Assembly (NCBI RefSeq): GCF_017355265.1
Contig: NZ_JADIJQ010000008.1
Span: 1 to 64,000 of the forward strand
DNA: 64,000 nucleotides
Source of the DNA: Tessaracoccus sp. SD287
GTDB taxonomy: Bacteria; Actinomycetota; Actinomycetes; Propionibacteriales; Propionibacteriaceae
Direction of reading: 5' to 3'
Shown: one piece after another, positions 26,044-35,940 of the stretch
How the letters are laid out: each line of letters begins with the position of its first letter
Position numbering within the stretch: the stretch's first letter is position 1
The notes under the pieces: model-generated
What the model saw: only the letters and a program-made list of their open reading frames with translations
What the model was told of the DNA's origin: nothing
The model's database searches: none
Made by a program: the position numbers and the translations under genes

Positions 26044-26118
26044 CGGCCCACCCTTCGCTTGTGTGGTCAACGGCCTCCATCGTATCAGTTGTCAGTTCAA
26101 CCATTTGGCATCCGCGGG

Positions 26119-27516
26119 TCAGCGGATGTAGACAGCCGCGTTGTTCCCGCCGGTGCACACCGTGACGGGCCCCGCTACGCAGGTCATCGTGTAGGTCTGG
26201 TTGGTGACCGGACTGATGGCCCGCACCGTTGTCGTCCCGGTTCTGCTGGTGGACGACCAGGCGGCGGCGACGTTCGCGGCGAATTCACAGGAGGTGTTCC
26301 TGTTCACGCCGATCGACTCACTGCACTGGCTCACGCCTGCCGGGAAGGCGGGAAGACTCGTGGTCGGTGCGAGGGTTGATGTCCTGGTCGTCGTCGCAAC
26401 CGTGGTGCTGGGGGCATCAGTGACCTGGGCCGTGGTGGGTCGGGAAGCACTGGGCGTGACGGTCGGGGCGTCCCGGCTGCCAAGCAGCAGCCAACCCACC
26501 ACCGCCACCACCACGACCAGCGCCGCGAGGGCCAGCCAGACGCCCCGCCGCGAGTCTTTGGGCCGTGGTGGACGGTGCTGGGCGGTCGGCACGGGGGCCG
26601 GGGGCACGACGCGCGACACCTGGGCTGCGGCCGGTCGGAGTGGGGGCGGGGGCGCGGCCAGTCGGCGGGCTGCTGGCAGGCCGGCGACGCGTTCGCGGAT
26701 GAAGGCCAACCGAGCGGCCACCTGGTTGGCGTCATCGGGTCGCCGCAGGGGATCCTTCGCGAGCAGGACGGAGATCTGGTCCCAGAGCAGGTCGGGCACC
26801 CCGGCAGGACGCCCGGGGGCCAGGTTCGCGTGCGCGTGGACCAGGTCGGCGGGCGCCACCCCGTCAAAGGGCCGGACACCAGTGCTCAATTCGTAGAGCA
26901 TGATGCCCAGGGCGTACAGGTCCGAGCGCGGCGTCGGCACCGCCCCGGCGGCCAGTTCCGGGGCTTGGTAGGGCAGGTTCTGCGGGAGTGACTCGGCGGG
27001 CGGTCGGATCAGTCCATAGGCACCGAGCAGGGCGACGGCGAAGTCGCTGACCCGTGCGCTCAGCAGACCGTCGACCTCGTGCAACATCACGGTGCTGGGG
27101 CGCACCCCCTGGTGGGTGAGGCCCCTGGCGTGCAAGGCGCCCAGTCCGTAGGCGACCTGGCCGCCGACGGCAGCGACGTCGACCGGCGGCAAGGTCTCCG
27201 GGTCCAGCATCGCGGCCAGGTCGCCGCCGCCCGCCAGGTCCGTGACGATCGCGAGGCGGGTTCCGTTCAGCACCAGCAGGTCGCGCACCCGCACGACGTT
27301 GGGATGGTTGATGCCGGTCAGTAAGCCGCGTGCGTGGAGGAAGCGTTGCTCGGCGTCGGCCCCCAGCCCGGGCGTCAGGTCGAGCACCCTGACGGCCACG
27401 GGCGCGTCCCACTGGTCAACGGCACGCCAGACCTCGCCGACACCAGGGCGGCCGGTCGGGCCGATCCGGTCGATCACCAGGTAACGGCCGTCGAGACGCG
27501 ATCCGGAAAGGGTCAT
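26119..27516 (-). CDS. Membrane-bound protein kinase-like protein, apparent pseudokinase
   Basis: A 465-aa protein with a PknB-type kinase fold (res. 11-275), an Ala/Pro linker, one TM helix (~325-347), a Ser/Thr-rich stalk and an outer C-terminal domain (~395-465) with CSESIG, NTSCEF, TMTCVAG and TVCTGG cysteines, as in actinobacterial sensor kinases. The catalytic residues are changed: the beta-3 lysine is R43 (AVRV), the HRDxKxxN loop is HQGVRPST (D to G137, K to R139, N to T142), and DFG is DFA (158-160). Catalysis is therefore unlikely. It may bind nucleotide or act as a scaffold. ATG 27516 starts normally; the gene stands alone. Confidence 0.88.
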   Translation of the reverse strand: MTLSGSRLDGRYLVIDRIGPTGRPGVGEVWRAVDQWDAPVAVRVLDLTPGLGADAEQRFLHARGLLTGINHPNVVRVRDLLVLNGTRLAIVTDLAGGGDLAAMLDPETLPPVDVAAVGGQVAYGLGALHARGLTHQGVRPSTVMLHEVDGLLSARVSDFAVALLGAYGLIRPPAESLPQNLPYQAPELAAGAVPTPRSDLYALGIMLYELSTGVRPFDGVAPADLVHAHANLAPGRPAGVPDLLWDQISVLLAKDPLRRPDDANQVAARLAFIRERVAGLPAARRLAAPPPPLRPAAAQVSRVVPPAPVPTAQHRPPRPKDSRRGVWLALAALVVVVAVVGWLLLGSRDAPTVTPSASRPTTAQVTDAPSTTVATTTRTSTLAPTTSLPAFPAGVSQCSESIGVNRNTSCEFAANVAAAWSSTSRTGTTTVRAISPVTNQTYTMTCVAGPVTVCTGGNNAAVYIR

Positions 27517-27694
27517 GGGCCACGATACGTCCAGCGCGCACCCAGATGCGGTGCAGCGTGGTCAGTCGAGTGGCGCCCAACACGTTTTGTCAGAGCCCAT
27601 TCGTAATGTCATTTCTGTCCTGGCCCAGTGGGTCGAAGCCATTCCTGGCAACGACTGGGCACAGGAATCCTGGCCATGACAGAAGGAAGTCACC
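27517..27694. other. Intergenic region with an imperfect inverted repeat
   Basis: This 178-nt gap separates the divergent pseudokinase and DUF4352-like genes. TTCTGTC at 27613-27619 pairs with GACAGAA at 27678-27684, and TCCTGGCCCAGT (27617-27628) with ACTGGGCACAGGA (27653-27665) imperfectly. These would make a leader hairpin ahead of the ribosome site at 27682-27689. No known riboswitch is recognised. Confidence 0.35.
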
Positions 27695-28528
27695 ATGCCG
27701 AACAATGCGTCGTTCGGGGCGTCCCAGCAGGGCGGTCAACAGTTCAACCCGGGCACCGGCCCGCGGGTCCAGCCACCCCAGCAGTTCCCCGGACAGCAGT
27801 TCCCGGGACAGCAGTTCCCTGGCCAGCAGATGCCCGGCCAGCAGTGGCCGCAGGCACCGATGCCCCCGAAGAAGAAGGGCAAGGGCCGCGTGGTGCTGGC
27901 CGTGGTCGGCGGGGTCGCGGGCCTGATGGTGATTTCCGCTCTGGCGGGGGGCGGCAACGCGCCCCAGGCCACCGCGCCCAGTAGCCAGGCGAGCACGATG
28001 CCTGCCGCGGCCGAGGTCAAGCCGACCGCCGCCGCCACGACGGCACCCGCCACGACCGCGGCCCCCACGACCGCCGCGCCTACGACCGCGGCCCCCACGA
28101 CAGCGCCAGCAACGACCGCCGCCCCCGAGCAGAAACCTGTGGGCGCCCGTCTCGGCGCCCCCGTCGTCAGCGGTGACGTGGAGTTCACGCTGACGAACTT
28201 CAAGTGCGGTGTCCAGCCCACCGGGTTGGGGCAGAAGATCGAGCCGCAGGGCAAGTTCTGCGTCCTCGACGTGAGCGTCAAGAACGTGGGCAAACGGGAA
28301 GCAATGATCTCCGACTCGGACATCACCCTGGTGGATGGCAATGGCCTGGAGTTCTCCGCGTCGTCTGACACCTTCTTCGTCGAGGGTGTGCTGATGTTCG
28401 AGACCGTCAACCCGGGCAACAAGGTCTCGGGCAAGGTCTACTTCGACGTCCCCAAGGACGTGACCCCGACCAGCGCCCAGGTCAAGAGTGGGTGGTTCAC
28501 CAAGACCCAGACCGTCACGCTGGCCTGA
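27695..28528 (+). CDS. Membrane-anchored DUF4352-like protein with Pro/Gln repeats
   Basis: A 277-aa protein in four parts: a Gln/Pro/Gly-rich head with the PGQQF repeats (res. ~29-52), a basic patch KKKGKGR and a TM helix (~64-82), a low-complexity stalk of PTTAA units (~105-145), and a C-terminal beta-sandwich (~150-277) typical of the DUF4352/telokin-like group (VEFTLTNFKCGVQ, FCVLDVSVKNVGKREAMISDSDITLVDGNG). It likely faces the outside with the sandwich exposed. AAGGAAG precedes ATG 27695. Function unknown; it is divergent from the pseudokinase gene. Confidence 0.8.
   Translation: MPNNASFGASQQGGQQFNPGTGPRVQPPQQFPGQQFPGQQFPGQQMPGQQWPQAPMPPKKKGKGRVVLAVVGGVAGLMVISALAGGGNAPQATAPSSQASTMPAAAEVKPTAAATTAPATTAAPTTAAPTTAAPTTAPATTAAPEQKPVGARLGAPVVSGDVEFTLTNFKCGVQPTGLGQKIEPQGKFCVLDVSVKNVGKREAMISDSDITLVDGNGLEFSASSDTFFVEGVLMFETVNPGNKVSGKVYFDVPKDVTPTSAQVKSGWFTKTQTVTLA
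27779..27847 (+). repeat. 15-bp coding tandem repeat (about 4.6 copies)
   Basis: Units start at 27779, 27794, 27809, 27824 and 27839 with the theme CAGCAGTTCCCCGGA. They encode PGQQF/PGQQM repeats in the disordered head of the DUF4352-like protein. Units differ by a few bases, so the array is diverged rather than newly expanded. Confidence 0.85.
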
Positions 28529-28537
28529 GTTGTCGTC

Positions 28538-28566
28538 GGCCCGGTCGGTGCTGTACTGGCCGGGCC
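28538..28566. terminator. Hairpin between convergent genes
   Basis: GGCCCGG (28538-28544) and CCGGGCC (28560-28566) pair over 7 bp with a 15-nt loop, between the convergent DUF4352-like and DedA-type genes. No T-run is present, so it is a weak call. Confidence 0.4.
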
Positions 28567-28571
28567 CCCGC

Positions 28572-29384
28572 TCAGGCCCGCTTCTTGCGCGGGGCAAACA
28601 TGGTCGTGGCGATGACGAAGACGACCAGGCCGATGGCGACGTAGTTGGCGTACTTGGCGTACTCCTTGAGCACCTTCACCGCCGGTTCACCGACCACCCA
28701 CCCCAGCGAGAGGTACAGCAGCAGCCAGGTGGTGCTGGCCAGGAAGTCGAGCAGGATGAAGCGCTTGACGCTCATCCCCGAGGCGCCGAAGAGCACGAAG
28801 ATCACCTGCATCAGCGGCAGCGGAATCGGGACATAGGCGACGAACATGCCCAACCAGCCCAGCTTCTGCGCCCAGCGTTCGGCCCTGGCGTAGTTCTTGG
28901 CGGCGCGCTCGGAGCGTCCGGCCCACACCTCGATCATGCCGCGCCCCCAGAGCTTGCCCGCCCACCAGAACACCCAGTCGAACTTGATCGACATGACGGT
29001 GCCGGCCAGCAGGTACCAGACCCAGTTGTCGGCCAGGCCCTGCGAGGCCAGTGCCCCCATGGCGGCCGCACCTGACCGTGAGCCGGTGATGGCCACCAGC
29101 AGCGGCGGGTTCAGGCCCAACAACCAGCCGCGAAGCGGCAGCATCGCCAGCCCGAAGACACCCATGAAGGCGATCCAGGCCAGGCACGCGTAGTCCGACC
29201 GGGTGGGCTTCTCCCTCCACGGCATGCCGGGTTCCTCCCACCACTCCTTCTCAGGAGCAGGCTCGGTCGGCGACCCCCCGGGGGATGCCCCGGCCGCCCT
29301 GGCGGTGGCCTTGGCCAGGGCACGGTCAGCGGCGGCGACCACCGGGTCGGGGCCGGGCTGCTGTCCGGCGGGCTGGGATTCCAT
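28572..29384 (-). CDS. DedA-like (VTT domain) membrane protein
   Basis: A 270-aa integral membrane protein. An N-terminal ~60-residue Ala/Pro-rich cytoplasmic part with a WWEEPGMPW motif leads into helices and the VTT/DedA core: FDWVFWWAGKLWGRGMIE, YVPIPLPLMQVIFVLFGASGMSVKRFILLDFLAS (res. ~175-210). DedA relatives are linked to membrane-lipid scrambling and proton-gradient maintenance. ATG 29384 has TAGCCT 7 nt upstream (leaderless). It converges with the DUF4352-like gene. Confidence 0.8.
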   Translation of the reverse strand: MESQPAGQQPGPDPVVAAADRALAKATARAAGASPGGSPTEPAPEKEWWEEPGMPWREKPTRSDYACLAWIAFMGVFGLAMLPLRGWLLGLNPPLLVAITGSRSGAAAMGALASQGLADNWVWYLLAGTVMSIKFDWVFWWAGKLWGRGMIEVWAGRSERAAKNYARAERWAQKLGWLGMFVAYVPIPLPLMQVIFVLFGASGMSVKRFILLDFLASTTWLLLYLSLGWVVGEPAVKVLKEYAKYANYVAIGLVVFVIATTMFAPRKKRA

Positions 29385-29655
29385 ACCATCGAGGCTAGCC
29401 GGGGCGGTGGCATCCACCGAACTGCTCAGGACTCCCCTTCATTCGCTCACCGGCCCTGATCCCTTGCGTATTTCCCCTCAGGTCCTTTGCATCTCCGTTT
29501 TCGTCGTGGCGACTAGGGGATTCAGCATCCTGCGTCTGATGACGGCCCGGGCAATCGGTGACGACTGGCCCACGGTGGGGGGATTCCTGACTAGCCTCGC
29601 GCCCAACCACCGGGAACCAACGACGGTTCCCGGGCGTACTCGAAGTGAGGCACTT
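29385..29655. other. Intergenic region upstream of nagZ with a 9-bp hairpin
   Basis: This 271-nt gap lies between the DedA-type gene and nagZ. CCGGGAACC (29610-29618) and GGTTCCCGG (29625-29633) form a perfect hairpin with a 6-nt loop just 15 nt ahead of the ribosome site of nagZ. It could be an operator or attenuator of the muropeptide operon. Nothing else recognisable was seen. Confidence 0.5.
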
Positions 29656-31440
29656 GTGAACCCCCTCAACTCTTCCCTGTCGCGTCGTGCTGTTCTCGCC
29701 ACTGGCGCGGGAATCGCGGGCGCTGCTGCCTGCGCTGGACGGGCCAGCGCGTCGACCAGCCCGGACCAGCGCATCACCGGCTGGGTGCGTTCGACACTGG
29801 CCAGGATGACCGCCGACGAGAAGCTCGGCCAGTTGTTCATCGCCGAGGTCTACGGCGCGACCGCCGACACCGCCGACGCACGCAACCTGTCCCAGTTCGG
29901 ACATGCCACCCCCGCCGACGTCGTCGCCAAGCTGCACCTGGGCGGCGTCATCTACTTTGCCTGGACCGACTCCTACAAGAATCCCCGGCAGGTCGCCGAG
30001 CTGAGCAATGGCCTGCAGCGAGCGGCCCTCGGATCGGCAGCCAAGGCCGCGGTGCCCCTGCAGATCGCCACCGACCAGGAGATGGGCGTGGTCACCCGAC
30101 TCGGTCCCCCGGCCACCCAGTTCCCCGGCTCGATGGCGCTGGGCGCCGGACGCAGCACCGATGATGCCCGCACCGCCGCGGACATCACCGGCAAGGAACT
30201 GCGCGCGGTCGGCATCAACGTCAACTTCGCCCCCACCTCCGACGTCAACGTGAACCCGCTCAACCCCGTTATCGGGGTGCGGGCGTTCTCCTCGGACCCC
30301 ACCCTCACCGCCGACATGGTTCGCGCCCAGGTGCGGGGCTACCAGGACGACGGCAACGTCTCGTCCTCGACCAAGCACTTCCCGGGCCATGGAGACACCG
30401 CCACCGACAGCCACTACGGCCTGCCGCTCATCGACCACACCCGCGAGGAATGGGAGACCATCGACGCCCCGCCGTTCAAGGCAGCCATCGCGGCGGGAGT
30501 GGACATGGTGATGACCGCCCACCTGCTGATGCCCGCCTTTGACGACTCCGGCGACCCGGCGACCCTCTCGAAGCCGATCATGACCGGGCTGTTGCGCGGC
30601 CAACTCGGTTACAAGGGCGTCGTGGTGACCGACAGCCTCGCCATGCAGGGGGTCCGGGACAAGTACGGGGACGACGAGGTCGCCGTCCGCGCGCTGGAGG
30701 CGGGGGTCGACCAGTTGCTGATGGCACCGAAACCCGTCGAGGCGATCGCCGCCATCAAGGCGGCCCTGGCCAGTGGACGGCTGCTGTGGGCCGACATCGA
30801 CCGCAAGATTGAGCGCATCCTGACCCTGAAGTACCGCCGCGGCTACGTCCAACAGCCCTACGTCGACGCGGACAGGGTCGACGGCTACCTCGGCAACGAC
30901 GCCCACATGGCTACCGCCGACCGGATCAGTGACCGCACCGTCACACTGGTCGAGAATGACGGGGTGCTGCCCCTGGCGGCGGGACGCAAGGTGCTGGTCA
31001 CCGGCTGGGGGGTCTCCACCACCGCGTCGGTCGCCGCGCTGCTCACCGACGCCGGCCATGCCGCCACCGCCCTCGAGACCGGTCTGACGCCCACTTCTGC
31101 GCGCATCGGTGCGGCCGCGACGGCCGCAGCCAGCCATGACGTGGTCGTCGTGCTCACCAACAAGGCGTGGACGAACACCGCCCAGCGCACCCTGGTCGCC
31201 CGGCTGGGCGCCACCGGCACTCCCGTCGTCGTGGTCGCCGTCCGCGACCCCTACGACCTGAGCTGGGTGCAGGGCAACGCCAAGGTGGCGACCTACTCCT
31301 ACTCACCGGTCACCCCCGGCTCGCTGGTGCGGGTGCTGACCGGCACGGTCAACCCCCGCGGCAAGCTGCCGGTCGACCTGGTCTCGCCCACCGATGTCAC
31401 CTCCGTCGTCCACCCCTTTGGCCACGGCCTCAGCTACTGA
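29656..31440 (+). CDS. nagZ: Exported beta-N-acetylglucosaminidase NagZ (GH3)
   Basis: A 594-aa GH3 enzyme. The N-terminus LSRRAVLATGAGIAGAAACA is a twin-arginine signal, so the enzyme is exported folded. The catalytic region has KHFPGHGDTATDSH (the NagZ-type His/Asp acid-base loop, res. ~245) and VVVTDSLAMQGV with the nucleophile aspartate (~325). The C-terminal GH3 domain (ending VHPFGHGLSY) is also present, as in the long Gram-positive NagZ. It would release GlcNAc from muropeptides outside the cell. GTG 29656 is preceded by GTGAGG. It is followed 25 nt later by namZ and then an AmiE-like gene, the same trio known in Bacillus subtilis. Confidence 0.92.
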   Translation: MNPLNSSLSRRAVLATGAGIAGAAACAGRASASTSPDQRITGWVRSTLARMTADEKLGQLFIAEVYGATADTADARNLSQFGHATPADVVAKLHLGGVIYFAWTDSYKNPRQVAELSNGLQRAALGSAAKAAVPLQIATDQEMGVVTRLGPPATQFPGSMALGAGRSTDDARTAADITGKELRAVGINVNFAPTSDVNVNPLNPVIGVRAFSSDPTLTADMVRAQVRGYQDDGNVSSSTKHFPGHGDTATDSHYGLPLIDHTREEWETIDAPPFKAAIAAGVDMVMTAHLLMPAFDDSGDPATLSKPIMTGLLRGQLGYKGVVVTDSLAMQGVRDKYGDDEVAVRALEAGVDQLLMAPKPVEAIAAIKAALASGRLLWADIDRKIERILTLKYRRGYVQQPYVDADRVDGYLGNDAHMATADRISDRTVTLVENDGVLPLAAGRKVLVTGWGVSTTASVAALLTDAGHAATALETGLTPTSARIGAAATAAASHDVVVVLTNKAWTNTAQRTLVARLGATGTPVVVVAVRDPYDLSWVQGNAKVATYSYSPVTPGSLVRVLTGTVNPRGKLPVDLVSPTDVTSVVHPFGHGLSY

Positions 31441-31465
31441 CCACCCCTCACGAAAGAAGACAGAC

Positions 31466-32773
31466 ATGGGAATCAACCGACGCATGATGATGGGCGGCGC
31501 CGGAATCGCCGCCGGCGCGAGCGCGCTGAGTTTCGGCGGCGTCACCGCCGCCAACGCCACCCCCGGCAAGGGGTCGGGCACCCGGGTGAAGACCGGGGCC
31601 GACGTGCAGGCAGCCAAGGGCTGGGCAGACCTGAAGGGACGCAAACTCGGGGTCATCACCAACCCGACCGGCGTGCTGGCTGACGGCACCTCGATCGTCG
31701 ACTCGATGGCCGCCGCCGGCCTGGACATCAAGGGCATCTTCGGGCCCGAGCACGGCTTCCGCGGCACCGCCCAGGCCGGGGACGCCGAGGGCACCACCAT
31801 TGACCCGCGCACCGGACTGACCATCTACGACCTCTACGGGGCGACGGTGGCGTCCATGGCCACCATGTTCACCAAGGCCGGCCTCGACACGATCGTCTTC
31901 GACATCCAGGACGCCGGCGCCCGGTTCTACACCTACATCTGGACGATGTACAACGCGATGCGCGCTGCGGTGCGTGCCGACGTGGCCTTCCTGGTGCTGG
32001 ACCGTCCCAACCCCACCGGCGGCGTCGCCAGGGGGCCGCTGATGACGGAGTTCTTCACCACCTTCGTCGGGTCCGAGGCGATCGTCCAGCAGCACGGCAT
32101 GACCGTCGGTGAACTGGCCGGCCTGTTCAACGGTGAGTTCCTGCCCCAGGACGAGGCGGGCGCGCGCCTGAGGGAACTGGTCGTCATCCAGAACAAGGGC
32201 TGGAAGCCGCGCGAGCTCTACCAGGACACGGGTCTGCAGTGGGTTCCGCCGAGCCCCAACATGCCGACCCCGGACACCGCCCTGCTGTACCCCGGCACCT
32301 GCATGTTCGAGGGGACGAACCTGTCCGAGGGACGCGGCACCACCCGACCGTTCGAGTGGATCGGCGCTCCCTACATGGACCACCGCTGGTCGGTGGCCCT
32401 GAACGATCGCAAACTGTCGGGCGTCCAGTTCCGCGAGGCGTACTTCACGCCCACCTTCAGCAAGCACGCCACCAAGGTGTGCGCCGGGGTCCAGGTGCAC
32501 ATCCTCGACCCGTACGCCCTGGACGCGGTGCGCGTGGGCGTCGAGATGCTGGTCGCCGCCAAGGCGCTCTACCCGGAGTTCGCCTGGCGCAACGACGCCT
32601 GGGACACCACCCGCCCCTACTGGATCGACAAGCTGACCGGGTCGTCGCGGTTGCGTGAGCAGATCGACTCCGGCGCCTCGGCCGACGCCGTGGTGGCGGC
32701 CTGGCGCAGCGAGCTGGCCGCCTTCGACAGGTTGCGGCAGCAGTACCTGCTCTACCCCGGCAACCGCGGATGA
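31466..32773 (+). CDS. namZ: Exo-beta-N-acetylmuramidase NamZ (DUF1343, GH171)
   Basis: A 435-aa DUF1343 protein: KLGVITNPTGVLADGTSIVD, IFGPEHGFRGTAQAGD (res. ~95-110), IVFDIQDAGARFYTYI (~140), FLVLDRPNPTGG (~177), and YPGTCMFEGTNLSEGRGTTRPFEWIG (~275-300). These are hallmarks of NamZ of B. subtilis (YbbC), which removes MurNAc from the non-reducing end of peptidoglycan fragments. MGINRRMMMGGAGIAAG at the N-terminus looks like a Tat signal. GAAAGAAGA precedes ATG 31466. Its end overlaps the next gene by 4 nt. Confidence 0.9.
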   Translation: MGINRRMMMGGAGIAAGASALSFGGVTAANATPGKGSGTRVKTGADVQAAKGWADLKGRKLGVITNPTGVLADGTSIVDSMAAAGLDIKGIFGPEHGFRGTAQAGDAEGTTIDPRTGLTIYDLYGATVASMATMFTKAGLDTIVFDIQDAGARFYTYIWTMYNAMRAAVRADVAFLVLDRPNPTGGVARGPLMTEFFTTFVGSEAIVQQHGMTVGELAGLFNGEFLPQDEAGARLRELVVIQNKGWKPRELYQDTGLQWVPPSPNMPTPDTALLYPGTCMFEGTNLSEGRGTTRPFEWIGAPYMDHRWSVALNDRKLSGVQFREAYFTPTFSKHATKVCAGVQVHILDPYALDAVRVGVEMLVAAKALYPEFAWRNDAWDTTRPYWIDKLTGSSRLREQIDSGASADAVVAAWRSELAAFDRLRQQYLLYPGNRG

Positions 32774-34491
32774 AGCGCCCGATGAGGCGGGTCTGCCTCG
32801 CCCTGGCCACGTCGGTGGCGTTGACGGTGGGACTGGTGGGTCCCGCCGTGGCGGCGGACTACACCACGGTGCACCAGGGCTATGCCGCCCCCAACACCGT
32901 GCTCACCACCGCCACCCCGCAGCGCCAGGGCCTGAACCCGGAGCCGATCGAGGCGGCCAAGGCCGCCCTGGACGGCTACACCCGTCCCCAACCCAACGGC
33001 TACCCCCTCTACCCGGGGTATGCGGCGGTGATGGGGCATGACGGTGCCATCGTGGCCCGGGCGGTGGGTGGGCACGCCCTGCTCTATGCCGACGCCACCA
33101 CCACACTGCCCGAGTCCGAGCGGATCGCGGTGGTCGAGGACACCATCTTCGACCTGGCCTCGGTCTCGAAGCTGTTCACCTCCCTGGTGGCCGTGCAGCT
33201 GATCGAGGAGGGTGCCCTGGAGCTGGACGAACCGGTGGCCACCTACCTGCCCGCATTCGCGGCCAACGGCAAGCAGGACATCACCGTCCGGCACCTGTTG
33301 ACCCACACCTCGGGTCTGGTGGCGTGGTTGCCGCTGTGGTCGGCACCCGACTACGACAGTCGCATCCGGGCCGTGCTGAACGCCACCCCCACCCACGCCC
33401 CCGGCGAGGTCTACCGCTACTCCGACCTCAACCTGATCACCCTGGGACTGATCGTGGAGAAGCTGCGGGGCACGTCCCTGGATGTTGTCGTCCGGGAACG
33501 CGTCACCGCTCCGCTGGGCATGGTCGACACCGGCTACAACCCGTCCGACAAGCGGCGGACCGCCGCCACCGAATACCAGGCGACCCCCAACCGGGGCATC
33601 GTCTGGGGTGAGGTCCACGACGAGAACGCCTGGTCGCTGAACGGTGTTGCCGGTCACGCCGGGGTGTTCTCCACCGTGAAGGACCTGTCGATCCTGTCGC
33701 AGGCGCTGTTGAACGGCGGCATCTACGAAGGTCGACGGATCCTCTCGGAGTCGTCGGTCGACCTGCTCATCACCGACTTCAACGAGAAGTTCCCCGATGA
33801 CAGTCACGGCCTCGGCTTCGAGCTCGACCAGCGCTGGTACATGGCTGGCCTGGCGAGCCCGAAGACTGCCGGGCACACCGGCTACACCGGCACCAGCCTG
33901 GTCATCGACTTCACCTCACGGTCGTTCGCGATCCTGTTGACCAACAGGGTGCACCCGTCGCGGGCCTCAGGGTCGGTCAACCCGCCGCGACGTGACTGGG
34001 CCCAGGGGCTCGCCCTGGCGATGCCGGTGCGACCCACCACTGGCGCGACGGCGTGGATGACTGGCACCACCAATGCCACCACCTCCACCCTGGACCTGCC
34101 CGTCGAGCGCCTGACGCGGGACGCCAAGCTCAGCTTCGACCTGTTCATCGACGCCGAGGACCAGTGGGACCCGTTCTCACTGGAGCTCTCCACCGATGGC
34201 GGGACGACGTGGGCGCCGCTGCCCTACCGGCTCAAGGACCGCGACTTTCGCGCCCAGACCGTCGATGGACCGTTGGCCGTCAGCGGGCTGCGGCGGTGGA
34301 TGAAGGCCGAGGCGCAGGTGCCGGCCGGGGACAACCTGGTCATCCGGTGGAAGCACACCACCGACAACCTGTACCTGGGCCGGGGTGTGTATGTCGACAA
34401 CATCAAGCTGCGCGGTGGCGGGGTGCAGGTGAGCCCCGAGAGAAACCCGGAGCTGTTGCTGGCGAAGAACTGGACCCCCTCATCGGTCTAG
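32770..34491 (+). CDS. Exported serine hydrolase, AmiE-like (beta-lactamase fold) with extra C-terminal domain
   Basis: A 573-aa secreted protein. A Sec signal peptide ends at AVAA (res. ~28). The beta-lactamase/PBP fold shows SxxK as ASVSKLFTS (~135), YSDLN (~218, Tyr-x-Asn position), and GHTGYTG (~375) in the place of KTG. A beta-sandwich of about 145 residues follows (~425-573, with LSTDGGTTWAPL and YLGRGVYVDNIKLR), not part of a basic AmiE. In B. subtilis AmiE (YbbE), an N-acetylmuramyl-L-alanine amidase of this fold, is encoded with NagZ and NamZ; by context this is the same step. Esterase or D-peptidase activity cannot be excluded. The 4-nt ATGA overlap with namZ shows coupling. Confidence 0.85.
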   Translation: MKRPMRRVCLALATSVALTVGLVGPAVAADYTTVHQGYAAPNTVLTTATPQRQGLNPEPIEAAKAALDGYTRPQPNGYPLYPGYAAVMGHDGAIVARAVGGHALLYADATTTLPESERIAVVEDTIFDLASVSKLFTSLVAVQLIEEGALELDEPVATYLPAFAANGKQDITVRHLLTHTSGLVAWLPLWSAPDYDSRIRAVLNATPTHAPGEVYRYSDLNLITLGLIVEKLRGTSLDVVVRERVTAPLGMVDTGYNPSDKRRTAATEYQATPNRGIVWGEVHDENAWSLNGVAGHAGVFSTVKDLSILSQALLNGGIYEGRRILSESSVDLLITDFNEKFPDDSHGLGFELDQRWYMAGLASPKTAGHTGYTGTSLVIDFTSRSFAILLTNRVHPSRASGSVNPPRRDWAQGLALAMPVRPTTGATAWMTGTTNATTSTLDLPVERLTRDAKLSFDLFIDAEDQWDPFSLELSTDGGTTWAPLPYRLKDRDFRAQTVDGPLAVSGLRRWMKAEAQVPAGDNLVIRWKHTTDNLYLGRGVYVDNIKLRGGGVQVSPERNPELLLAKNWTPSSV

Positions 34492-34517
34492 CCTCATCGG
34501 TCCAGTGTGCAGAGCAG

Positions 34518-34548
34518 CGGCCGGCCCCCTCCTGCAGGGGGCCGGCCG
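34518..34548 (+). terminator. Terminator of the muropeptide operon
   Basis: A perfect 13-bp stem (CGGCCGGCCCCCT at 34518-34530, AGGGGGCCGGCCG at 34536-34548) with a 5-nt loop, 27 nt past the stop codon of the AmiE-like gene. The following sequence is TTGCC, a weak T-tract. Confidence 0.8.
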
Positions 34549-34638
34549 TTGCCATTCGTCCACCTTTTCGGGGGGAAGTTGAGGCGGGAACGGTCTCAAC
34601 TCCATTACGACGGCCTTCCGCCGTCACCGAGTTGCCGC

Positions 34639-34715
34639 TAGATTCGTTAATGTTCCCAATCAGTCACGGCTGACGCTGGGGCGTCGAAGCCCGCGAAGCT
34701 GCGGGAATCGTTTCC
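34639..34715 (+). promoter_or_regulatory. Putative promoter and LacI-like operator before the sugar ABC ATPase
   Basis: TAGATT (34639-34644) can serve as -10. GGAATCGTTTCC (34704-34715) is a GGAA-N4-TTCC palindrome with a central CG, the layout of LacI-family operators, and lies 48 nt before the start codon. A LacI-type regulator would suit a sugar-uptake ATPase. Assigned by eye. Confidence 0.4.
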
Positions 34716-34762
34716 ACTACGGATCGTCGGGCACGTACCTGCCCGTGGAAAGGACAATTGGC

Positions 34763-35860
<1,098 letters not shown>

Positions 35861-35890
35861 GGCTGGCCTGCGACAACGATCGATATCCCC

Positions 35891-35920
35891 GGAAGGGCTC
35901 GGCTTCGGCCGGGCCCTTCC
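35891..35920 (+). terminator. Terminator with TTCG tetraloop
   Basis: GGAAGGGCTCGGC and GCCGGGCCCTTCC pair over 13 positions (one G-U pair) around a TTCG tetraloop, a very stable hairpin, ending the MsmK-like gene. Confidence 0.85.
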
Positions 35921-35940
35921 TGCGTTCCCGCACGACCAGG

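Noticed and set aside
28015-28130. Short CRISPR-like or mobile repeat in the DUF4352-like gene
   Set aside because: The repeats are in-frame codons for PTTAA units without spacers or conserved direct repeats, so this is a coding low-complexity stalk.
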